From: CAYVFC01 sp964450715
GTDB taxonomy: Bacteria > Myxococcota_A > Polyangia > Polyangiales > JAFGIB01
Length of the DNA stretch: 64,000 nt
Direction: 5' to 3'
Assembly (NCBI GenBank): GCA_964450715.1
Contig: CAYVFC010000012.1
Span: 28,581 to 92,580, forward strand
The translations under genes were made by a program, and so were the position numbers. The notes below the pieces were generated by a model. That model saw nothing but the letters and a program-made list of their open reading frames with translations, did not search any database and was not told where the DNA came from. Every line of letters begins with the position of its first letter. Position 1 is the stretch's first letter. Of the stretch, positions 40,256 to 48,700 are shown piece after piece.

Positions 40256-40918
40256 CTACAACCAGCCCATTAGCTTGCTGATGGCCTGTTCGATGCCGGC
40301 ACCCACGGCCTTGGGGCCGGGGCCGAGCATGTAGGCGGGGGTGGAGATGATCTTGTTCTTCTCGTCGACCACGGCCTGCTCTACCGGGCAGTCGGCGTGG
40401 GTGCTGCCGGTGCTGCGGATGGCGTCTGCCGTGCCCGGGTCGTTGCCGATGGTCACGGTGGCCGACTTGCCGGAACGCCCGAGCGCCGCGGCCAACACGG
40501 CCGGGGCGATGCAGATGGCGACGATGGGCTTGTTCTGCTCCACGGCCTCGCTCACCAGGCGGACGAGATCCGCGTTTATCTCGCCAGCCGGACCCTTGGT
40601 GGCGAACTCGGAGAGATTCTTGGCCGCGCCAAAGCCGCCAGGAATGACCAAAGCGTCCAGATCGGCCATGCGGGCCTTCTTTATATCTTCTATCTTTCCC
40701 CGCGCGATGCGAGCCGACTCCACCAATACGTTTCGCGTCTCGCCCGTGGGCTCGCCCGTCAGGTGATTGATCACGTGCATCTGGTTCGTGTCCGGCGCGT
40801 AGCACTTGATCTCCGCGCCGGCGCGCTCGAGGAAATAAAGGGTCAGCACCGACTCGTGCACCTCGGCCCCGTCCATGAATCCGCACCCCGAAAGCACAAC
40901 CGCCACCTTGGCCGCCAT
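40256..40918 (-). CDS. elbB: Isoprenoid biosynthesis glyoxalase ElbB (DJ-1/PfpI family)
   Basis: 220 residues. It begins VAVVLSGCGFMDGAEVHESV, then ALVIPGGFGAAKNLSEFA, and has the nucleophile-elbow cysteine in VAICIAPAVLAAALG. These are the hallmarks of ElbB, a DJ-1/PfpI-superfamily protein with weak glyoxalase activity that was linked genetically to isoprenoid synthesis. The ATG at 40918 has a strong GGAGAGAGGGAG upstream; the longer open frame is rejected because it runs through a hairpin. It is preceded, on its own strand, by a long hairpin 18 nt before the start. Confidence 0.9.
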   Translation of the reverse strand: MAAKVAVVLSGCGFMDGAEVHESVLTLYFLERAGAEIKCYAPDTNQMHVINHLTGEPTGETRNVLVESARIARGKIEDIKKARMADLDALVIPGGFGAAKNLSEFATKGPAGEINADLVRLVSEAVEQNKPIVAICIAPAVLAAALGRSGKSATVTIGNDPGTADAIRSTGSTHADCPVEQAVVDEKNKIISTPAYMLGPGPKAVGAGIEQAISKLMGWL

Positions 40919-40935
40919 CTCCCTCTCTCCTTTCC

Positions 40936-41004
40936 GGAGTCGGATTTTCCAAACCGTCTCGGCCGCCTTTGCGGCGGTCGAGACGGTTTGGAAAATCCGA
41001 CTCC
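40936..41004. repeat. Near-perfect 32-bp hairpin upstream of elbB
   Basis: The left arm begins GGAGTCGGATTTTCCAAACC at 40936 and is matched exactly for 26 bp by the right arm ending at 41004. A G-T wobble follows, then five further pairs and a 5-base loop (TTTGC). The element lies between elbB and the nitroreductase gene, in what would be the 5' leader of elbB. It may be a terminator of upstream transcription, a leader structure or a mobile palindromic element. Confidence 0.85.
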
Positions 41005-41193
41005 ACGTCGCGAGAACCGATAGCAGAAATACCACGTTGCCAGCGAACTCTCCACCCCCTCGGTTCGATCGTCCCCGCAGGACGGCATTTTTATTACATG
41101 ATATCAGTGAGTTACGAAATCGCCGCCATCGAGCGCTAGACATACGGATTCGTATGTGAAAGAACGGAGGATGCAAAAGAAAGAGGAACCGAC

Positions 41194-41958
41194 ATGACGA
41201 GCACGCAAAAGCAAACCGAGGAGCTTTCGCCGCTGGGCGTCTACCAGGAGGGGATGCCCTTCAACGCGGTGGAAAAGGTGATCATGCAGCGGCGCAGCAT
41301 CCGCCAGTTCAAGAAGGAGCCGCTGCCCGACGGGATGATACGGCGAATACTGGAGGCGGGGAGGTTCGCCCCCTCTGCCGGCAACTCTCAGCCCTGGAAG
41401 TTCATCGTGGTCAAGAGCCCCGAGATCCTGGAGGAGATGGAGCGGGACGCCAGGAGGATCATCAAGCTCTTGATGCTCTCCATCGACTACACTGCCGTCG
41501 GCCCACTGCGGCGGGCGATACAGCTTCCCGGCTCCAAGTTCGTCATCCGCATGAGGCCCAACGAGCTGCACCCGGTGCCCATGGGCCTGATGTCCCAGAT
41601 CGCCAAGGGCAAGGCGCCGGTCTTCCATGGAGCGCCCACCCTGATCCTTTTAGTAGAGGATACCCGCGGAGTCTCCTCCCCCCCGACCGACATCGGCATC
41701 TGCGGGCAGAACATGGTGCTGGCGGCGCACAGCCTGGGCGCCGGCTCCTGTTGGATCGGATTGATCAAGGTGCTGATGTACCTACCCAAGTGGCGGAAGC
41801 TGTTCGGAATCAAGTCCCCCTACCGCCTCGAGGACTGCCTGGCCGTGGGCTGGCAGAAACCAAAAGCCGACGGAGTGGTGCCCAGGGAGGTGCAGCTGGT
41901 CACCTGGTTCGAGGGCGGCATGAAGGACGCACCGCGGATCGAAAGGCAAGGTGAATAG
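41194..41958 (+). CDS. Nitroreductase-family flavoprotein
   Basis: 254 residues. The FMN-binding signature is VIMQRRSIRQFKKEPLP and ILEAGRFAPSAGNSQPWKF, followed mid-protein by LVEDTRGVSSPPTDIGICGQ and GAGSCWIGLI. Members use FMN and NAD(P)H or ferredoxin to reduce nitro, quinone or unsaturated substrates. The length is greater than a minimal nitroreductase (about 200), with extra residues about 80-140. The ATG has GAGGA upstream. It is followed after 2 nt by a ferredoxin-like gene, which suggests that ferredoxin is its redox partner. Confidence 0.9.
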   Translation: MTSTQKQTEELSPLGVYQEGMPFNAVEKVIMQRRSIRQFKKEPLPDGMIRRILEAGRFAPSAGNSQPWKFIVVKSPEILEEMERDARRIIKLLMLSIDYTAVGPLRRAIQLPGSKFVIRMRPNELHPVPMGLMSQIAKGKAPVFHGAPTLILLVEDTRGVSSPPTDIGICGQNMVLAAHSLGAGSCWIGLIKVLMYLPKWRKLFGIKSPYRLEDCLAVGWQKPKADGVVPREVQLVTWFEGGMKDAPRIERQGE

Positions 41959-41960
41959 GA

Positions 41961-42338
41961 ATGGACGACTTCACCCTCAAGGACAAGCTCACCATACCCA
42001 CTTACGACGACCCGCGCGACATGCGGTCCGCCGAGCTTCATTTCGACCCCGACAAGTGCAAGCAGTGCGGCATCTGTATCCAGATCTGCCCGGGTGGCTG
42101 TTTGAGGACGGATACCCTGCAAAAAAAGGACTTCATGGAGGGCCGGGCCAAGGTCAAAGACTCGGGAGTGCCCTATCTGGACTCCATCAAGCCCGGGGTG
42201 GCGCTCTGCATCGCCTGTTTCGACTGCGGAACCGCCTGCCCCGAGGGCGCCATCAGCGTGAAGCACAACTTTAATCCGAGGTACTACTACAAGCGCATCA
42301 GCCAGACCTCGGACATGGAGCCCCCCAAGAGGTACTGA
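41961..42338 (+). CDS. Ferredoxin-like protein with two [4Fe-4S] motifs
   Basis: 125 residues. The first cluster motif is CKQCGICIQICPGGCL near residue 34, the second CIACFDCGTACPEGAI near 90. Between them lies a 35-residue insert (TLQKKDFMEGRAKVKDS), so it is longer than a minimal bacterial ferredoxin. It is probably the electron carrier of the nitroreductase encoded 2 nt upstream. No signal peptide, so cytoplasmic. It converges on the metallo-hydrolase lipoprotein gene. Confidence 0.9.
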   Translation: MDDFTLKDKLTIPTYDDPRDMRSAELHFDPDKCKQCGICIQICPGGCLRTDTLQKKDFMEGRAKVKDSGVPYLDSIKPGVALCIACFDCGTACPEGAISVKHNFNPRYYYKRISQTSDMEPPKRY

Positions 42339-42363
42339 ACTATACGACGGGCCGCCGCGTCGG

Positions 42364-43239
42364 TTACTCGTAGCCGAGAACGACGACCCGGGTGCCGTCG
42401 GCCGGCAGCTCGGCCGCGCCCAGCGCGACCGAGCTCTCGCCGGGCTGCTCGATCGTCCATTCGGCGGGTACGCTCTGCAAGAAGTCGTCCACCGAAGCCA
42501 GCGGTATGGCGATGGCATCGGTCCGGTAGTGCATGGGGATGAAGATACGGGCGTGCAGCTGCTGGCCGACCTGCACGGCCTTTGCCGCATCGATGGTGAA
42601 GATCCCTCCCACCGGTGCCATCAACACGTCCACCTCCCCGATGGCCTGTACCTGGTCCTCGGTGAGCACGTGCCCCAGGTCGCCCAGGTGGCAGAAACGC
42701 ATCCCGGCCATCTCCCAGACGAAGACCAGGTTGTCGCCGCGAGCGGCGCCCTCCTGTTCATCGTGAAAGGTGGCCACGCCGATAAAGGTCAAGTCCGCCG
42801 CCTGGTGCTCGCCCGCTCCCCGGAACACCGCCGGGGCGCCGGCAACCCGGTCCACGGCGTTGTGGTCGCCGTGGTCGTGGCTCACCAGGCAGACGTCGGG
42901 TTCGAGATCCGGAAAGGCGTAGTTGAAACCGGGCGACTCGGAAAAGGGATCGGTCAGAACGGTCGCGCCGCCCTCTTCCTCGCTGGTCACAGTAAAGCAG
43001 GCCTGTCCCCACCAGCGGACGGTGACGGTCGCGGTCTCCGTGTTCGCCGCGGCGTCGGCTTCGCCGCCCCCGTCTTCCGGCATTCCCCCCGTTCCGCTGT
43101 CCGGCGCCCCCGAAGCAGGATCCCCAGCATCCGAATCGACCTCCTCCTCGCCGCAGGCCGCGAACATCGAACCCGCCAGCAGCGCGAGGGCGCCGGCCAG
43201 CCATACCCAAAACAGGGACTCGTATCGGATAGCTTTCAT
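42364..43239 (-). CDS. Metallo-beta-lactamase-fold lipoprotein (UlaG-like)
   Basis: 291 residues. The signal peptide (WLAGALALLAGSMFAAC) ends in a lipobox, followed by an acidic Gly/Asp/Ser linker (DSDAGDPASGAPDSGTGG). The catalytic domain begins VTVRWWGQACFTV, with the metal motif VSHDHGDHNAVDR and later CHLGDLGHVL and IPMHYRTDA. The HxHxDH motif is conserved in the DHGDH form. Such proteins are usually cytoplasmic hydrolases, so a lipid-anchored version is a little unusual. I chose the ATG at 43239; the longer frame begins in repeat DNA. Confidence 0.86.
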   Translation of the reverse strand: MKAIRYESLFWVWLAGALALLAGSMFAACGEEEVDSDAGDPASGAPDSGTGGMPEDGGGEADAAANTETATVTVRWWGQACFTVTSEEEGGATVLTDPFSESPGFNYAFPDLEPDVCLVSHDHGDHNAVDRVAGAPAVFRGAGEHQAADLTFIGVATFHDEQEGAARGDNLVFVWEMAGMRFCHLGDLGHVLTEDQVQAIGEVDVLMAPVGGIFTIDAAKAVQVGQQLHARIFIPMHYRTDAIAIPLASVDDFLQSVPAEWTIEQPGESSVALGAAELPADGTRVVVLGYE

Positions 43240-43335
43240 AAAACCGCTCCCGTGGTTGCATCGAGGCGCCAAGACACCAGCCGGAACGGCATGGTGCACG
43301 CCCGTGCTATCGGGGTCAAGACGGGCGCCCCGGGA

Positions 43336-43362
43336 AGGGAGGGGGCAAGACCCTCCCCTACT
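43336..43362. repeat. GC-rich palindromic repeat
   Basis: GGGAGGGGGCAAGACCCTCCC followed by CTAC, the same family as at 17209-17278 and 28812-28941. It abuts the 3' end of the GAF-protein gene and could act as its terminator; the stem here carries a mismatch. Confidence 0.5.
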
Positions 43363-44074
43363 TTGGCGGTCGCTTGCTGGTCCTGTTCTCGACCAGTGTG
43401 CTGACAATGCTGCGCATGGAAGCCGCGGTGGGAGGCGTCAGATCCTCCACGGCCTCGCGGAGCTTGAGCTTGGCCTCCTTGCCGAAGATCCAGCTCAGCT
43501 TGCGGAAGTACAGGGCCATAGAGGCGTGGTTGCCCAGCATCTCGAAGATCTCGCGATCCTGTTTCTGAAAGCTCTTCTTCTGCGCCAAAAGGCCGTCAAT
43601 GACGATGGTTCCCACGGCCTCGCCCCTGAGCTTGAGCGGAATGCAGGCCACGGGCTTCTTCTCTTCCGCCAGCGTCCTCTCGTCGGCGATATAGAGCTCA
43701 CCCGAGACCATAGTCTCTGCGATGATGCGCTCCCGCCCCTCTCCGGTCGCCTGGTCTTTGCCCTCGCGCGTGATGAGAACGGGCTTCTTCTTCCTCGCGT
43801 CCACCACGTAGATGGAAAACTCGCCGGCGCCGATCAGGTTGACGAGGATCTCCTTGACGATGCTGACGACCTGTACGTACTCGGTGGAAGAGTAGAGGCG
43901 ATGGAAGGCCACCGCCAAATTGCTGAGCACCCAGTTCTGCTCCTCCAGCAGCTCGTTGGCCGCCTGCAGCTCTTCTTGCTCTTCTTTCAAGATTTCCAGC
44001 TGAAGCCGGAGATCGGCCTGTTCGAGCCGCTGGCCGCTCGCCTTCTTACCCGGGGACTTGGCGTCTTCAGGCAC
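43358..44074 (-). CDS. Coiled-coil/GAF-domain protein
   Basis: 238 residues, GTG start with weak ribosome site. Residues about 15-50 are a predicted coiled coil (LEQADLRLQLEILKEEQEEL). A GAF domain covers about 60-195 (EFSIYVVDARKKKPVLITRE; VACIPLKLRGEAVGTIVIDG). The C-terminus is basic (SKRPPK). No output domain (kinase, HTH or cyclase) is attached, so it probably acts by protein contact, as in some motility or signalling proteins. The function is unknown. It is divergent from the patatin gene. Confidence 0.8.
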   Translation of the reverse strand: MPEDAKSPGKKASGQRLEQADLRLQLEILKEEQEELQAANELLEEQNWVLSNLAVAFHRLYSSTEYVQVVSIVKEILVNLIGAGEFSIYVVDARKKKPVLITREGKDQATGEGRERIIAETMVSGELYIADERTLAEEKKPVACIPLKLRGEAVGTIVIDGLLAQKKSFQKQDREIFEMLGNHASMALYFRKLSWIFGKEAKLKLREAVEDLTPPTAASMRSIVSTLVENRTSKRPPK

Positions 44075-44307
44075 CGCTACCGCGCTCGCTTCGGCCGGGA
44101 TTCGAAAGCTTTCTACTCATTACAAGTCGTGCAGTCTTATTGAAAAAAAAAAAAACGCAACAGCTCCGGACATTTGGCCGAGCCCACCGCGGCGACCGCC
44201 AGTGGTTCCGGTACCGGCGCCGCGGTCTGCGCGAAACGTTATGGCAATCGTGAAGGGGTTAGATCTATAGTACCGCAGAAACCAGACGCGATCCTCCCCT
44301 TCGTCGC

Positions 44308-45372
44308 ATGACCGGAACGAATACCCACAAGAAAACCGTCAATCTCGCCCTGCAGGGCGGCGGGGCGCACGGAGCCTTCGCCTGGGGCGTGCTCGACTAC
44401 CTGCTGGAGGATGGCCGGATCGAGATCGAAGCGATCACCGCCAGCAGCGCCGGAGCGCTGAACGCTGTGGCGCTGGCCGACGGTATAACCGAGGGCGGAC
44501 GCGAACGCGCGCGGGAAAAGCTACGGGAGCTGTGGAGCGACATCAGCAGCGTCGGCCGGCTCTTCGCGCCCGTACAGATGAACCCCTGGGCCAGGATGAT
44601 GGGCGCCTGGAACATGGACCTGTCCTGGTCCTACCACTGGTTCGACACCATCATCCGGTTTCTGTCGCCCTACCAGTTCAACCCCTTCAACATCAATCCC
44701 CTGCGCGAATCGCTGGCGCGCACCATCGATTTCGACGCTGTTCGCACCTGCGACCGGCTCAAGTTATTCATCAGCGCCACCAACGTGTACGACGGCAAGG
44801 TACGGGTTTTCACCACCCCGCAGGTCGACCTGGACGTGGTGATGGCCTCGGCTTGTTTACCATTTCTGTTTCAAGCGGTGCAAATCGGCGACGAGTACTT
44901 CTGGGACGGCGGTTACGTGGGCAATCCCGCCCTCTTTCCGCTCTTCTACCACGCCGAGAGCCGCGACGTAATCATCGTGCACATCAATCCCCTGGACCGG
45001 GACGAGGTGCCCACCACCGCCGCGGACATCCTCAACCGGCTCAACGAAATCAGCTTCAACAGCTCGCTGCTCAAGGAGCTGCGCGCCGTCGCCTTCGTCC
45101 ACAAGCTCTTCGACCAGGACATGCTGAGGGACGAGTACAGGGAGAAGCTGAAGTACGTACTGGTCCACTCGGTCCGCGCCGACGAGGTGATGGAGGATCT
45201 GTCCGTAACCAGCAAGTTCAACACTGACTGGAGCTTCCTGCGTCATCTGCACGACCAGGGCCGCGAGGTGATGAAGGGCTGGATGGAACAACACTACGAA
45301 AACCTGGGCGTCCGCTCCTCGGTGGACCTGCGCCGGGAGTTCCTCGACATCGGGGCGTCCCACCTGGTATGA
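44308..45372 (+). CDS. Patatin-like phospholipase
   Basis: 354 residues. The oxyanion-hole motif is LALQGGGAHGAFAWGVLDYL. The nucleophile is Ser47 in ITASSAGALNAV, an A-x-S-x-G elbow where most patatins have G-x-S-x-G. The catalytic Asp lies in YFWDGGYVGNP near residue 200. Members hydrolyse acyl chains of membrane or storage lipids with a Ser-Asp dyad. No signal peptide is seen. The ATG has only a weak purine-rich site. A run of 13 A lies upstream at 44143-44155. Confidence 0.9.
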   Translation: MTGTNTHKKTVNLALQGGGAHGAFAWGVLDYLLEDGRIEIEAITASSAGALNAVALADGITEGGRERAREKLRELWSDISSVGRLFAPVQMNPWARMMGAWNMDLSWSYHWFDTIIRFLSPYQFNPFNINPLRESLARTIDFDAVRTCDRLKLFISATNVYDGKVRVFTTPQVDLDVVMASACLPFLFQAVQIGDEYFWDGGYVGNPALFPLFYHAESRDVIIVHINPLDRDEVPTTAADILNRLNEISFNSSLLKELRAVAFVHKLFDQDMLRDEYREKLKYVLVHSVRADEVMEDLSVTSKFNTDWSFLRHLHDQGREVMKGWMEQHYENLGVRSSVDLRREFLDIGASHLV

Positions 45373-45722
45373 GCCCGGACGCGCCCCCGGCGGGAGATTC
45401 CTCGCTGCGCTCGGAATGACAACGGTGGGGCTTTGCCGCACTGTTGTCACCTCGACCGCAGGGAGAGGTCTCCCTCAACCTCCAATTGCGAAATTCCTCG
45501 CTGCGCTCGGAATGACAGGACGGGTCGGAAGGACCGGTCCGCGCTAGGCCTAAAACAAGCGAACGCGTCGTAGCGAGAGCGCTCACAGTGCGTCAGTTCG
45601 GGCCGCACGGAGCGAGGAGCGACGCAGGCGTACTGACCCGTACGTCGAGGAGCGAGGAGCGAGTACGGCCCGAAATGGCGTGCTGTGGGCGCTCGCAGTA
45701 GATGCGTTCGCTTGTCTTATGA
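45373..45722. other. Repeat-filled convergent intergenic region
   Basis: 350 bases between the patatin and giant TPR genes, whose 3' ends face each other. Two copies of ATTCCTCGCTGCGCTCGGAA (45397-45420 and 45493-45516), related to the 39020 repeat, flank a partly degenerate unit. Then comes a ~50-bp imperfect inverted repeat (left arm 45555-45605, right arm 45666-45715) beginning ACAAGCGAACGC and ending GCGTTCGCTTGT. Inside it GGAGCGAGGAGCGA is repeated. It probably ends transcription from both sides. Confidence 0.6.
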
Positions 45723-48700
45723 CTAGGAGGCGCCGATCTCCTTCAGGAACGTATCGGCTTCGGCCAGATCCGGATCCAGCTGCTTGGCTTTACGGGCCCA
45801 GTGCTGGGCGCGACGGGTGTCGTTGGTCAGGTGGGCGATCTGCGCCTGCCTGAGGAAGGCCACCGCGCGGGTCATGGGGTGCGGGTCCTCCATCATGGTG
45901 ATGATGCGCAGCGCCTTCATGGCCGGGTCGTACTCGCCCAGCTGCATGGCGATCTCCACCAGCTCCGAGGCGATCTCGCCGCTCTTGCGGTCGGTCTCCA
46001 TGGCCTGACTGAGCCAATCGAGCTGCATCCGCGGCCCGCCGGTCACCGCCGCCAGCCGCGCCATACGGTGTTGCAGCATGGCCAACTCGGGCGAGCGCTT
46101 GCGCTTGAACCCCTCGATCGCCTTGTCCAGGATGTTCGAAGCCTCGTCCAGCCGCTCCAGCTTGATGTAGGCGTCGACCAACACCGCCGTGACCGAGGCG
46201 TCCGCCGAGGGAAGCGCTTGCGCCTGCCCGAGCGGGGCCAGCGCGGCCTCCGCATCGCCGGCCTCCAGCAACAGCTCGGCTGCACGGCGCAGCAGCTCCA
46301 GCTGCCGCGCCTCGTCCTCGGTCGCGTTCGCATCCTTCTGCAGGATGGCCGCCAGCTCGCGGTTAGCGCCGGTCTGCTCGTATATATGGCGCAGGGCGTC
46401 GCGCACTCCCTGGTCGTCCGGCAACGCCCGCGCGACCTTCTCCAGCCCCGCTCGCGCCGCTTCCGGTTGCCCGGCCTTTTCGCAAGCCCGGGCCAGCATC
46501 CGCGCGGCCTGAGCCAGATCATCGCCCTCGGCCACCTCGATCAGTAACTCGCAGGTCTGGGCCACGTCCGGCCAGCGCTCGTCCTCGATATCCATGTCGC
46601 GCAACCGGCCCAGCGCTTCCGCGTCGGTCTGGTTGCGCTCGATCCAGCCGGCCAGCACGTCGCGCGCGCCCGCCCGGTCGCCGGACTCGATCAGTAGCTC
46701 GACCAGCCGGAAGCTCGCCGCCCGTTCCGCCCCGGCGTCCGATTCGGCCGCTCCCCGCTCGCGCGCGGCGAACAACGCGTCGACCAGCTTGCCGGACACC
46801 TCGTCGCCGGCGATGTCGTAGGCCTCCTCCAGATCGCCCACGGCCGAAGCCGGCTCCTGCACCGTCAGGTAGAGATCGGCGCGTACCCTCAACAGATCGA
46901 TCCGGGTGCGGTCCGGCTGCGGGTTTCGCTCGAGCAGCGAGGAAACGTCATCGATGGCCTGCCGGTGCTCGCCCGCAGCGGCCAGGTTGCGGGCCAGCTC
47001 ACCGAGCAAGGTGAGGTCGTCCGGCACCAGCTCCAGCGCCATGCGCAGCGCCTCGGCCGAGCGCATGGTATCGCCCAGCTGCTCGCGGTAGATGCTGGCC
47101 GCGTTCTTGAAACGGGCCACCGCCTCGGTCACCGATTCCGCACGAGAAGCCTCGGCGACCATGAACTCGGCGAACAGCGGCCACTGCTCGCGCTCGGCAT
47201 ACCAGCCCTCCAGCCGGTAGCGCAGCTGCTGGCCCTCCGGATAGAGCCGGTAACCGAGCTCCAGCGTCTGCTGGGCCATCTCGTCGTCCTCGATCGATCG
47301 CCAGAGCTCGAACAGCTCGAGCGCCATGGGCTCTACCGTGGGACCGGTCTCGGTGGCCAGGATACGCTGCTGGACTTCGCCGCGGTCCCTGGTATCTGCC
47401 TCGTCGCCCAGCGCTCGCATCAACGCCTGCAGCAGCAGTCGACTTTCGGGAGCGAACTCCAGAGCGGAACGGTAGGTATCGACCGCATCCTGGGGACGGT
47501 TGCCCTCCAGCAGCCCCCCGATGCGCAGGCCGAGCTCGACGACCGCCTCGGCATCCCGCTGGTCGCGCGCGCGGTCGAATTGGCGGAAGAGCAGGTCCGC
47601 TAACTCCTCGTCCATGCCCTGACGCTCGTAGATGCCGATCAGTACCCGCCCACCCTCCAGATGGTCGGGATCGTCGGCCAGCAGCGCCTGCAGGACCTCC
47701 ACGGCGTCCCGCTCGGCCCGGACAACCTCGATCAGAAAGGCCGCGTGCTGCATGCGCAGCTCGCTCCGCTGCTCGGCTTCCAGCAACACCTCCAGGGTAT
47801 CGACCACCAACTGCTCGAATCGCTCGCGATCGCCTAGATCGCGGTAGATGGCGAGCAACGGCTCCCAGCAGTTGCGATCGCTCGGATCGCGGGCCAGCAG
47901 CCTGGCGTAGGCCGCGGCTGCCATCTCCGGGTCCCCGCCCGGACCGGCGGCCAGCCGGGCCTGCCGGCGGGTGAAGGCGACAGCCTGCTCCTCAGGGGTC
48001 GACTCGGCGGCCTGCTGCAACACGGCCATCGCGCCCTCGACGTCGCCCGCCCTCTCGCGGCACTCGCTGAGCGCCTCGAAGAGCCAGCCGTGCGCCGCCA
48101 GACCGCCCTCGGTCTCCCGTCCGATCTCGAGCGCGCGATCGAGCAGGGGCTCGGCCTGCTCCGGCTGCCCCAGATCGAATGCCACCTGCGCGCCCTCTCG
48201 CATCTCCTCGATGGTCGTGTCCCCGAGCCGCGACCGGCGCGCCAGGTAGTCTAGCAACATCGGCTTGTCGCCCGACTGCCGGGCCACCTTCTGGTACAGG
48301 GCTAGAAGCGGCGCGTGAGCGGGCGTACGCTCCACCGCCTGCACCAGCACTCCCTTGGTGCGCGCCAGATCGGGTTCGCTCTTCATGGCGCGCGACAGCC
48401 ATTCGATGCCCTGGTCCAAGGTAGCGTCATCCGCCAGATCGATCTCGGCGAGCGTGAACAGCGCTTGGTCGCGCGCCTCGGGCACCACGCGCTCGGGCGG
48501 CAGCTCGGCCAGCGCGGAAAGCACCCGGCGCTGCTCCTGCCGGTCGCCCCGTTGCCCGGCGATCCGGGCCAGCAACAGCCAGGCCTGCTCCACCAGCTCG
48601 CCCGAGCTCTCCACCTGTCCGTAAATCTCGGCCGCCTGTTCCAGATCGCCCAGCTCCTTCTCCACCACCTCGCCTAGCCGCAGGGTGAGCCTGGCGGCCA

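Noticed and set aside
44143..44155. Run of 13 A as a terminator tract
   Set aside because: No GC-rich stem precedes it on either strand in a position that would end a gene.
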